This document shows positions 56,401 through 64,000 of a DNA stretch of 64,000 nt, one piece after another. The position numbers were made by a program, and so were the translations under genes. Numbering within the stretch: the stretch's first letter is position 1; each line of letters begins with the position of its first letter. The notes under the pieces were generated by a model, which had not been told where the DNA came from, did no database searches, and worked only from the letters and a program-made list of their open reading frames with translations. This DNA comes from Gari tellinella (lineage: Eukaryota > Mollusca > Bivalvia > Cardiida > Psammobiidae), in NCBI GenBank assembly GCA_922989275.2, contig OV277871.1, positions 65,555,848-65,619,847 of the forward strand, given 5' to 3'.

Positions 56401-59400
56401 GTGTTTAAATGGATGTGTGTTGGCCATGTTATATCGCCCATTTGAAAAATCTTACGTCTCCAGCAACGACCTAACACATGAAAAAAACAAAGTAGATAAT
56501 GTCTTACATAACGGTACGCGCTCTGAAAACAAATCATTTCTGTCAGAACATGAACGTTTAGAATCAGAAGTCAAAGTTATTATCGAGTCGATGGAGGAAC
56601 ATAGTATTGATGATACGAATAGAAAAATAACATCCAGTAAGTTAAAAAGAAACTTATTCAGATATAGTTTGTGCCATAGAAATACATCAGAACCTTCGAT
56701 AAATAAGAGAGAAGAACAGTTAAACATTTACGAAATGTCTGCACATAAAACAAGCTTACCAGGACTTAGTGTCGCCTCATCTTCTGGTGGTAGTATTAAC
56801 TCGAGATATGCATCGAACGTTGTACCCGTGAGCGATGTAAAAGGTGTTGGAGATGATGTGCAAAATTTGAACAAGGATGCAGAAAACCATAAACAATTCC
56901 ATTTGGGTGTGCTTGAAAAGTTTTTCCCAAAACGGATAGTAACGGAAGTTAAGTTCATTCTGTTGATGCTATCAGCCTTGTTTTACTGCATGGCTACTTT
57001 TATTCCGATCAGCCTATTACCGGACTATGGACGTATTGTTTGTTGTACTGACAGTGAGGTGGTGTGGTTTGTGTCTGCCATTGGCATTGGAGGTAAGGAT
57101 ATATTTTTACAGAATGGAAAAGACGGTACGTCTAAATACCCCACCTTCCCAAACCTTCAAAAACCACTAAAATCCAAACTACTACAGTTTCTTAATATGT
57201 AATCAAATAACGTTTTTAAATGGTGTATTTAAACTTAAAATAATGTATAAAGAAATAAAGACGAACAATATTTAAAGCTACGATGTTTTTTTCATTTCAA
57301 GGGGAACAACTCGGAAGACCATAGCTATATACTGTTACTTCTCGTTGGTGCCGGTGTTAACACCGACACCAAAGGGAAGAAACTGTATATGTACGAGATG
57401 CTTCCCTAGGATCAAATAAACCTCTTAGATTTAATTTTGATATAACATTTTTTTCATTAATTTTGCTGTAATTCGCCATTTACATGTATGAACTTTATTT
57501 GATTAGTTGTTAAGAAATTTAAGTAGTTCGGTGTCTTTTTTAGTGGGTTGGGTAGCTTTGGAGAGGTTTGTAGTGTTTTTTGGAGGTTTGCGGTCTTTAG
57601 ACTGAGTCCGTTGCACAATGGAGAAGACGGGTTTCTTTCATAATATAATACACGCATTTGTGCTAAAATTAAATGATCATTGCAAACAGTTTACTTGCAT
57701 CTAATCAGGCTCAAACGGCTTTGCAACTTATCATATAAACCAGTGATGGACCGACTATCGCTATGTCGCCGATAATGAGTTGTTTACTTCCGAGTCGGCG
57801 ATAACCGATTGACATTGTCTCTCTAGCTCGACAACGCAAATGTATTTAAATTGATAAAAGTTATGAAAGTGATTGAATGTTTTAGAAATTATGGGAAATT
57901 GAGCTTTTGTTAGGAGGAGCAAATTTTGTTTTTAATTCTTTAATATATCTGATATTTAAAGGCCCTTAGAGGCTTATGTGTAGAAATAATTAAAACATAA
58001 TCAAATGTACGACATATTTGTTGAATAAAAATGCAATTATGTGACTTCACTTTTGAAAGAAAAGCTTTGTGATGTAAGGCTGCCTCTTAGTCAACCTATT
58101 AATAATCATTGTCAATCAATAATCATTGCCAACTATTGCACTAGGACTATTTTCAGCGAGTACGAGAGTTCAATTTCTGAAGAAACTCCCGTTTTTTTCG
58201 TAGTAGGCGAAGGTATGGACCGGTTCTCCACTCCACTTCGACATTCAAATCTTATCCGCGAGCTGTATCGGCCCTGTTTTCTTATCGTTGCTTTTAAGAA
58301 ATTATATATAAGTCCAATTCTCATTGCGTTTAAGAAATGATATATAAGGTCCAATTCTTATGTGTAGTTCAATTTTCAACCAACGACACAGCCTCAAAAT
58401 TAAAATGTACACTTTCAATATGTAAATCTACTTTCCTATTAGTATTCAACGGTGTCGATCGAAAACAATCGTCTAGATGCTTGACCTGAACGTTGATTGG
58501 TCGGGTCCATCCTCTCAACCAATCAGCGTTGGGATCAAACAGCAAATCTAGTCAATTCAAATAGAGGATTGATCGGGGGAAACTGACGCTACTGATAAAT
58601 CCCAAATATTGGCAAACATTTTGCAGCCTAATAAAACGCCGAGTTACGCGGTGCCTGATTTTACTCGAAATTATTTGCAATGACTCACAATCTTTTACAA
58701 TAATCAAAGATCTTGGAAAAGAATAGCGTCTTCCACAACAGTATAATATGTGAATCTAGGCCTTAGCCAAAACTAAAGATGTGAAACAAAAGGTAAACTG
58801 TTCAACATGGTTCAATACAATTATTTCTCACCTCTCCGACAGAGGTATCCCGAAATCTAGGGGGTGTGAGATATCCTTATCTGTCCGGACAGACAAGCCG
58901 AACTAGCTTATGATTGGTTGTTATTGCCGTTGTTTTGACGTCGTCATGCATGTGTTAGCGCATTAAAATACAACTCACCACTGTATAGCAAGTTAAACGC
59001 GTCTTTAGGGTTGACGAGGTGAGAAAATAAATCTAACACCACAGTTGAGTGTCAGATGAATATCCCACCCTCGTTTGAAGATATTTTTGGAACACTCGGC
59101 AAAGCTTCGTGTTCCAAAAATATCTTCAAAACTCGGGTGGGATATTCTTATCTGACACTCACGGTGGTGTTAGATTCACTATAGCTATGACATTAAATAA
59201 TTTATTTCAGGTACCATGGGTCGGTTCTTGGGCGGGTTTGTAACGGATATTACCTGCATCAACCGTATCTGGTTTCTCGGAGCAATGTTACTGATACTTT
59301 CTGTATCAACGTTCCTTCTACCATTCCTAACATCGTTCATATTGCTTATAATATTTTCATTTACATATGGTATTTGCATAGGTAAGTACAATGCCCTCAG

Positions 59401-60414
59401 TAATTTCGATATGCGTTAAAAAAAAAAAGGAATGCATGAACGGACAAATACAATTACTATAGAATGGTATTTAAGTGAAAATTACAATATGCTTTTAATC
59501 TTGTATTCTGAAATTCTATTATTTTATTTTATATTACATGTATATATTATTCAATATATAATTGTATTCTATTACGCTTTCTGGCATTTGTTATTAATTG
59601 TCATTATAATAGCATTATGATTTTTCATATTCCATATTTCATTCTGACACTCTATCAAAATTAGCATTTGTCATTCATTATTGTACACATTTCGACGTTC
59701 TATTTTACAACTTATGGCCTTTTTCTGCATTGAGATAATTTGTTTTCGGCTTGCATTGTACGGCATTGTCTTTTGATTAAATGCATAGATCTACCATCCA
59801 ATGTAACATGTAAAACCATTGAATTAGGACAATATATCGGTTACATTGTAAGCGAGTTTTAAAAATCAAAATGTCAGACATTTGTGTTTAGGTAACGTTT
59901 TCAGCACTTTATTTTCTGTTCAAGCAAGAACAAATTTTGATCTATTTAAGCCTAGTGTCTACTAAATGGAACATAACAAACGGTGTAGCGGAGTCTCGTC
60001 TGGTACGGCACTTATGAAATATCTTTTCCTGTACATAAAAACACTGTAGAGTCTTTAGATCACTCTTGTACATCTAAAATGAAATCTTCCATCAAGTTTA
60101 CAGGGAGAGTTCATTGCAATTTGAAGGTATAAATGGGTTAATTTAACCTAGGTTTAGAGTATTCTGTCTAAGGTATAAAGATTTAAATTGTTTTGTCTAC
60201 GGTAAACAGATTTAGATTATTATAGCTTGTCTACGGAATAAAGCTTTAGATTATTTTGTCTACGGAATATTTTTGTCTACGGTTACAGGTACACTTTACA
60301 TTGTTCCCGGTGTAATACTGATGGATCTGTTCAGCGAGACACTCATTCCACAGGCGATTGGGGTGAGAATGTATGTGGCAGGGGTGGCTACAATTGTAGG
60401 AGTTCCAGTGGCAG
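47278..60414 (+). CDS. MCT-2, monocarboxylate transporter-like gene (SLC16 family), last exon outside the window
   Basis: Second, uninterrupted paralogue of the SLC16-type carrier. The five visible exons (47278-47473, 50728-50871, 56211-57092, 59211-59381, 60289-60414) have the same phase-1 GT-AG structure as MCT-1, and all but exon 3 (882 against 915 nt) have identical lengths. The signature DGGYAW sits at residues 8-13 and the RYFEKKRGKAIGIA motif follows TM4. The loop between TM6 and TM7 is about 160 residues, hydrophilic and poorly conserved, as is usual in the family. No homologue of the TM12 exon was found between 60415 and 64000, so the gene is cut by the window edge or has lost that exon. 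Two decayed partial copies of exon 5 follow exon 5. Confidence 0.88.
47571..47943. mobile_element. Foldback MITE with homopolymer runs, MCT-2 intron 1
   Basis: CTGAAGCACAGGTACTTG and CAAGTACCTGTGCTCTGAAG ends, each followed inward by TTATTATCTATTAA and a C- or G-run. An A/T-run lies at 47849-47878. Confidence 0.72.
48005..48100 (+). mobile_element. TA-250 MITE, internal fragment
   Basis: GAAACAGTTTGGAGCCTGG, CCAAACAGATGCAATTG. Stem core lost. Confidence 0.5.
48254..48503 (+). mobile_element. TA-250 MITE, complete
   Basis: TACAGTGGAGAATCTG to TTTTCTCCACTGTA, 250 bp; MCT-2 intron 1. Confidence 0.92.
48724..48944. mobile_element. TA-G MITE (pogo/Tigger-like ends)
   Basis: TACAGTAGAACATCGACAC to ATCGAAGTTCTACTGTA with inner TCGACACATCGA repeats. 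CAGTAGAAC-type ends are typical of pogo/Tigger elements. Confidence 0.75.
49279..49507 (-). mobile_element. TA-250 MITE, divergent
   Basis: CACAGTGGAGAAGACC; stem-loop TTAGACGCCGGGTATTTCGG; right end degraded to TAATCGCAACTGA. Confidence 0.7.
49910..50700. other. AT-rich repeat-like sequence before MCT-2 exon 2
   Basis: Contains TTTACCCCACCCAC, inverse of a motif in 36213-36232, and several A/T runs. Probably an interspersed repeat. No gene seen. Confidence 0.4.
50728..50871 (+). CDS. MCT-2 exon 2
   Basis: Acceptor TTCATTTTAG|GACC, donor ATCCAGG|GTAATT. Encodes GPVIAAGINRFGVRVSAIAG and on to FTYGIIQG (TM2-TM3). 144 nt. Confidence 0.9.
51003..51102. mobile_element. TTAA-h1 MITE, right-half fragment
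   Basis: TTTGAAACGATATTGTAGAC and GATCATGAAAGGGTCAA match the inverse of the left half of 10462-10694. Confidence 0.5.
51103..52140. other. MCT-2 intron 2 sequence with a purine-rich stretch
   Basis: GAGA-rich tract at about 51810-51868. No gene or transposon end recognised. Confidence 0.4.
52145..52670 (-). mobile_element. LINE 3' end (non-LTR retrotransposon)
   Basis: The minus frame 52664-52401 reads RRIITSLVMLYKIQHQLAYV and FFPRTIRFWNSLPSQ, the characteristic C terminus of CR1/jockey-like RT proteins. A TTGAAG repeat (minus strand) near 52150 fits a LINE 3' tail. Confidence 0.75.
53140..55805 (-). pseudogene. Decayed dispersed gene of unknown function in MCT-2 intron 2
   Basis: Minus-strand frames, in order from 55805 downward, show CDNIDHN-like AFDNIDHNISSSTPQ then SFHGTGISLFQHP after a stop; FLNPGQVQVITCDQPIYAI (near 55080); LGGLYIEMDALK (54970) and TRxAHQVTA-like AHQVTAYALY; FWSITLDFESTILLYVRNLR and LDHTDHARWLPLHI (54690-54520); then VKGDGG and TENP (near 54380). 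I recognise this block order from large multicopy uncharacterised families in marine invertebrates, probably mobile. Stops and shifts make it non-functional. Confidence 0.65.
56211..57092 (+). CDS. MCT-2 exon 3
   Basis: Acceptor TTTCTTATAG|GTGTT, donor TTGGAG|GTAAGG. An uninterrupted 882-nt exon for TM4-TM6, the cytoplasmic loop and TM7-TM8. It is the reference that shows MCT-1 exon 3 was once continuous. A segment at about 56300-56444 is far closer to MCT-1 than the bases just before it. Confidence 0.92.
57100..57610. other. MCT-2 intron 3 with a short palindrome
   Basis: A hairpin at 57329-57391 (TGGTGCCGGTGTTAACACCG) is the only structure seen. Confidence 0.45.
57612..57735 (-). mobile_element. 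TA-250 MITE, left-half fragment
   Basis: GCACAATGGAGAAGACG, GCAAACAGTTTACTTGC, AATCAGGCTCAAACGGC. Confidence 0.5.
58540..58744 (+). mobile_element. TA-250 MITE, degraded
   Basis: GCAAACATTTTGCAGCC, AAAACGCCGAGTTACGCGG; right end CTTCCACAACAGTA. Confidence 0.5.
59033..59176. mobile_element. Foldback MITE upstream of MCT-2 exon 4
   Basis: ATCTAACACCAC and GTGGTGTTAGAT, GAGTGTCAGAT and ATCTGACACTC, GATATTTTTGGAACAC and GTGTTCCAAAAATATC. It sits next to an older element with ATTTCTCACCTC / GAGGTGAGAAA ends (about 58820-59030). Confidence 0.78.
59211..59381 (+). CDS. MCT-2 exon 4
   Basis: Acceptor TTTATTTCAG|GTACC, donor TGCATAG|GTAAGT. Encodes TM9-TM10 (GTMGRFLGGFVTDITCINR...). 171 nt. A foldback MITE ends about 36 bases upstream of the acceptor. 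Confidence 0.9.
59400..60135. other. MCT-2 intron 4, AT-rich
   Basis: No gene or clear transposon. Confidence 0.4.
60150..60288 (+). repeat. Short tandem repeat ending at the exon 5 acceptor
   Basis: Four to five decayed units of TTTAGATTATTTTGTCTACG. The last unit runs into GGTTACAG, the acceptor of exon 5. Confidence 0.7.
60289..60414 (+). CDS. MCT-2 exon 5
   Basis: Acceptor ACGGTTACAG|GTACAC, donor GTGGCAG|GTAATA. Encodes the TM11 region (LYIVPGVILMDLFSETLIPQ...). 126 nt. The upstream intron is a short tandem repeat that runs into the acceptor. Confidence 0.87.
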
Positions 60415-60462
60415 GTAATACCGGTATATAAGGTTTAGTACTGATAAAATTGTATAGTGGGC

Positions 60463-60538
60463 ACCCATTTCACAGGCGATTGTGTGAGAATGTATGTGAC
60501 AGGTGTGACGACAATTGTCGGGACTCCTATAGCAGCTA
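60463..60538 (+). pseudogene. Decayed partial copy of MCT-2 exon 5 (copy 2)
   Basis: Begins 48 bases after the intact exon's donor and repeats its second half (CCATTTCACAGGCGATTG, GAGAATGTATGTG, then GACTCCTATAGCAG) with a deletion and substitutions that break the frame. It ends exactly at the position of the exon-intron border, where a TA-350 MITE begins. Confidence 0.75.
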
Positions 60539-60849
60539 CAGCGCTCCCTCTCTACAAAGACATCCAATGGGAGACAACAAGGGTGTGCGTTTTTCGGAGG
60601 AAGTCTTATAGGGAAAGCACTTGGTTTACATTTGCAAACAGCTTGAGTCAAGATCAGACTTCGCGTCACGCGGCGTCTGGTCTTGATTTAATGTGACATT
60701 TAGAAAAACAGAAGACGACAATTTTCAGCAGACGATATTATAGCCGTAAAAAGGTTGGACATAATTATCTTGTTTTGGGAACAGTGGCAAGCGTCGTTGA
60801 AAAGAGGGAACCGTTGTTCGGAGGGCCGTTGAAGGGAGGGGTCACTGTA
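60537..60849. mobile_element. TA-350 MITE at the border of exon 5 copy 2
   Basis: TACAGCGCTCCCTCTC to GAGGGGTCACTGTA. Stem-loop AAACAGCTTGAGTC, GATCAGACTTCGCGTCACGC at about 60639-60678. Confidence 0.85.
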
Positions 60850-60892
60850 ATATAATTATAAGGTATTATACTAATAGACGTTTTAACTCTTT

Positions 60893-61133
60893 GAACCCTA
60901 GTCCCGCATATAGGCGTGCTTTTCAAACAGTGTACATGTGAATAGTACACTTGTCCTGTGCAAACAGTGAAGGCCCAGATCAGAGGGCTCCGAAAGGAGC
61001 CCTCTGATCAGGGTCTTCAGTGTTTGTCAGTAATGCCAAAAATGACAAAAACAACTATTAAAAGCCAGAAATGGACTAGACTAAAATGGAAACTGGAATT
61101 TTCCATTTAAAGTTTCAGGGAGGAAAGAGTTAA
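60893..61133. mobile_element. TTAA MITE with GGGCTCC-core stem-loop
   Basis: TTAACTCTTTGAACCC to GGGAGGAAAGAGTTAA. Stem-loop GCAAACAGTGAAGGCCC, GATCAGAGGGCTCC and mirror at 60959-61028. Its right TTAA abuts exon 5 copy 3. Confidence 0.82.
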
Positions 61134-61216
61134 GCGAGGCACTCATTCAACATGCAATTTGGATGATAATTATGTGGCTAGGGTGGCTTCAGTTGTAGGA
61201 GTTCCAGTTGCAGGTA
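61134..61216 (+). pseudogene. Decayed partial copy of MCT-2 exon 5 (copy 3)
   Basis: Starts directly after the TTAA of the MITE at 60893-61133 with GCGAGGCACTCATTCAACA and runs to GTTCCAGTTGCAG|GTAATA, keeping the GT after the exon end. Compared with 60332-60414 it has several substitutions and a short gap, so it is not a coding exon. Confidence 0.75.
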
Positions 61217-62220
61217 ATATATAAAGTCTATAGGACATGGAACACCAAATAGGCTCTCCTATATAATTCATATAAAATCTGTCATCTTCAAGATCAAAAT
61301 TTGTTATTTTTTACAGCAAAGCCAGGTGCAACTCTACATACATTTATGCACAACTGAGAAATGAAGAAAAAAGCAGGGAGTCATGTGTTATCTAAGAAAA
61401 ATATCATGACTTCAATGACGTGACTGGTGTTTTGCTACCTTTTGACAGAGGGTTCGACTATAACAGGGACATGTCACTTCAGCCCACATAACTTCTACAT
61501 AAACCCCTTCTAGGATAACAGAAATGCCTTGCATCTATTCTCTGGCACCTATGTAGTACATCGAAAGCAAAACACAGTGCATATCTAGTGATATAATGCC
61601 ATTATTTTATGTATGATAGGTATATTCAAAATGTATCACGCAAGTCAATATTCTTAATTTTTAATCTGATTTTAAATGGTTTAAATTGGGAGGTGGTAAT
61701 AAGATCACATTAATGACACTACTGACACGCAGGTATATATAAGTTGGAATTACTAGTGTGATACATTGAAGGGATACATATAGGTTTATACTTTAACGTG
61801 TCAACATTAATGTTTGTCTGATGTTAGTGACAGTTTCAAAACAAACCAATTGAAGTTAGTGTAGTTTGTCGATGATTGCGATATTTATATATGCAGTTGA
61901 TAGTTGTTGAAGCAACAACATAGTAATTTCGAATAGACATATATGAATGTTTGTTGCAAAATTATGTCGTGAATTTCACAAGGAAAAAATCACTTAGTCG
62001 TAAAACGTTGATATAATCAATACACAATACGCGCGGTGTCTGATCTATGTTCAAAGTCACATGAAAAAACTTTAAACTGCGCCGCTACTGAGGATTGCCG
62101 TTTCTGCGGCTTCTGAAAAATGCTTCCTTGGGATTGATTATAATATTCAATGACCATATGTATATTCGACACCCAAACAGAGATTTAAAGAATGAAGCGA
62201 AACACATACCCTCCTGAAAA
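61217..62220. other. Unassigned sequence after the exon 5 copies
   Basis: No TM12 exon, no recognised repeat ends. Confidence 0.4.
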
Positions 62221-62227
62221 TGATTTG

Positions 62228-62388
62228 CCATGCCTATTTAGTGTTAACTGCATAACATTTAATATTCAACAAGATATTTGTCATGCCTGTTTAGTGTTAA
62301 TGGCATAGAATTTCATATTTAACAAAACATTTGCCATGCCTGTTTTGTGTTATTGGCATAAAACTTCATATTCAAAAACATTCAACTG
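62228..62388. repeat. Three-copy minisatellite
   Basis: Units of about 55-60 bp beginning TTTGCCATGCCTGTTT and containing GTGTTAATGGCATA. Confidence 0.7.
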
Positions 62389-62469
62389 TTAAAACAACAC
62401 TATTCTCATGTTTGTGTCATGGCTGTCATTTTCCGGATTTTTCCGAAATCTTTGGATTTTTGTCGTAGC

Positions 62470-62560
62470 AGATGGTAGCTTAAAGCAGGCTGAAAGTAAA
62501 GCAGAATGCGCCTTAAGGTGCATTCTGCTTTACTTTCAGCCTACTTTCAGTAATCGCGAT
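62470..62560. repeat. TTAA-h2 hairpin, well preserved
   Basis: GCTTAAAGCAGGCTGAAAG, GTAAAGCAGAATGCGCC and mirror. No TTAACCC ends seen. Confidence 0.7.
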
Positions 62561-62685
62561 TGAAAAATTGAACATTTGGAAATCTTAGAAATGTAATGTA
62601 GTATTATAGATTTCCCATTATTTACATTTCTAAGTAAATTATACACAAGCGGATTGTGTTGCAAAATGGGTGGAGTATTGTAAAA

Positions 62686-62850
62686 CATACAGGAGAGAAG
62701 ATGTTATTCTTTTCCAATAAAAGAGTTATTATTCCCAATACAAATAGTTTGGATCTAGATCAGACGCCAAGTAAAATGCGTCTGATCAGGCTCCATAACT
62801 GTTTACAACTCAGATTAAAATTTACTTTTAGAAAATTCAAAGTTATTATT
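62686..62850 (-). mobile_element. TA-250 MITE, degraded and truncated
   Basis: TACAGGAGAGAAGATG; stem-loop GATCAGACGCCAAGTAAAATG. Confidence 0.6.
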
Positions 62851-63050
62851 TTCGTGAGTTTAATGCATTGCTATTACTGTAAAACACATCAAACCTGAAC
62901 TGGAGAAGTCATATCCTTCGACCTTAAGAGCGATTATATGTACAGAAGGGACTTGGCTTTATTATTACAAAATATAAGCGTTTGTGATAAAACAATATTT
63001 GTTTTGCAAAAACCTGACGATTGAGCAGGTTCTCAATGGTTTGCCGCTGA

Positions 63051-63300
63051 TACAGTGGAGAAACTGTTATTCTTTCCCAATAAACGCGTTTACGCTAAAA
63101 CTATTATTTGCAGTGCAAACAGTTTGGAGCCAGATCAGACGCCGGGTAACCCGGCGTCTGATCAGGCTCCAAACTGTTTGCCACCAAGATAAACATGAAT
63201 TATCAGAATTGTCCAAAAGTTGTACTTTTCTACGTTTTAGTGCTTTGCGTTTGCGTACGTTTGCGTTTAAACGGGAAAGAATAACAGATTCTCCACTGTA
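63051..63300 (-). mobile_element. TA-250 MITE, complete
   Basis: TACAGTGGAGAAACTG to GATTCTCCACTGTA, 250 bp. Confidence 0.92.
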
Positions 63301-63526
63301 CATGTATTTAAAAACCCCATATCGTAAAACTATTTAAACAACTATATGTTTGTCATATGTTTTAAAAAATTAAGTTCGAGTTTAATTTCGTTTAAAGAAG
63401 TCGTCGAGTACAAATAAGAAAAAGTAAGAAAACGTCAAACCGAAACTGACAACCTACCATTCTTTCGAAATACAAACGTACAATGACGGTATCAAAATAG
63501 AGAAAACTTGAAACTATAAAGATTTA

Positions 63527-64000
63527 TAACATAACAGACGGCGTGAGCGTTGAATAACACCCGTTGTTTAAATGTCATATATAACTAGTTATATAACTAT
63601 GCAAATGAGGTACGCCACGACGTCGTTTACTTGTGACGTCGTTAAAATGCGTTCTATGCGCGTTCGATTTCCAACGTCTTCATTCCATCATGTAGATTCA
63701 ATTTATAGATTTTTGGTGTAATTAATCAATATTAGATCTGCATGAAAGTGTTCATTAATACATATAACAACATAAGCAGTATGCTTGTGAACGGGGTTAA
63801 TTTGGAACAACTTTTTTCCTGTATAGATCTACTTATATCGCGCTTAGCATTCACTTGACCTCAAAGGCTGAGATAAATAACATTTCTAGGTGTTGTTATA
63901 AAAAGAATATAACATTCGTGTTAATAATTTATTGGATTAATCAAACTCGTCGTTTTAGAAAACGATAAAAACTCGGCAAAGCCTTGTTTTTATCGTTTTC
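63527..64000. repeat. Dispersed repeat, copy 2 (cut by window end)
   Basis: Matches 17184-17690 from CATAACAGACGGCGTGAGCG through GAGGTACGCCACGACGTCG to the foldback end ACTCGTCGTTTTAGAAAACG. Confidence 0.75.

Noticed and set aside
63021..63060. Possible MCT-2 exon 6 at GAGCAGGTTCTCAATGG
   Set aside because: The reading does not resemble the GWLFDATQSY start of MCT-1 exon 6 and runs directly into a MITE.
215..63337. Many 60-117 residue open frames that begin YSGESVILSRLNANVRKRKALK or end FPNKRVYAKTIISS
   Set aside because: They recur on both strands wherever a TA-250 MITE lies and are translations of its ends and subterminal repeats, not genes.

Overview
The window is animal nuclear DNA: AT-rich, with phase-1 spliced exons, GT-AG introns, LINE remnants and a very dense load of short non-autonomous DNA transposons (MITEs). 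The gene families, the dispersed repeats and the decayed marine-invertebrate mobile genes suggest a mollusc, most likely a bivalve. The species is an inference and cannot be read from the sequence.

Two paralogous plus-strand genes of the monocarboxylate transporter family (SLC16, major facilitator superfamily) lie in tandem. MCT-1 spans 22197-37972 and is complete in six exons. MCT-2 spans 47278-60414, has five exons in view, and its last exon lies beyond the window. Exon lengths match exactly between the copies (196, 144, a large exon, 171, 126 nt) and every intron is phase 1. MCT-2 exon 3 is open. MCT-1 exon 3 is interrupted by three different MITEs; taking each out to a single target copy restores a reading frame that aligns with MCT-2, so MCT-1 is either a recent pseudogene or depends on splicing the MITEs out.

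The rest is mostly mobile DNA. Names used below: TA-250 (ends TACAGTGGAGAA, about 250 bp, TA target), TA-350 (ends TACAGTGCTCCCTC, TA target), TTAA-h1 and TTAA-h2 (ends TTAACCCTTT, piggyBac-like target), and TA-D, TA-E and TA-G (other TA-flanked families). TA-250, TA-350 and TTAA-h1 differ in termini and target site but carry the same central stem-loop, built from AAACAG, GATCAGACGCCG and its mirror. TTAA-h2 carries a different stem-loop (AAAGCAGG..GAAAGTAAAGCAGAA).

Layout: 1-2100 MITEs, several nested; 2180-4740 a decayed non-LTR retrotransposon with RT and restriction-like endonuclease motifs; 4900-22100 MITEs and foldbacks; 22197-37972 MCT-1; 38000-40900 repeats including a tRNA-like sequence inside a foldback; 40890-44370 an element with long inverted ends, PC4-like and BIR-like remnants and Tc1-like transposase remains; 45460-46200 a foldback with arrayed ends; 47278-60414 MCT-2, whose second intron holds a LINE tail and a decayed minus-strand dispersed gene; 60415-64000 decayed copies of MCT-2 exon 5, MITEs and a dispersed repeat also present near 17.2-17.7 kb. 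No complete transposase was found for any MITE family.
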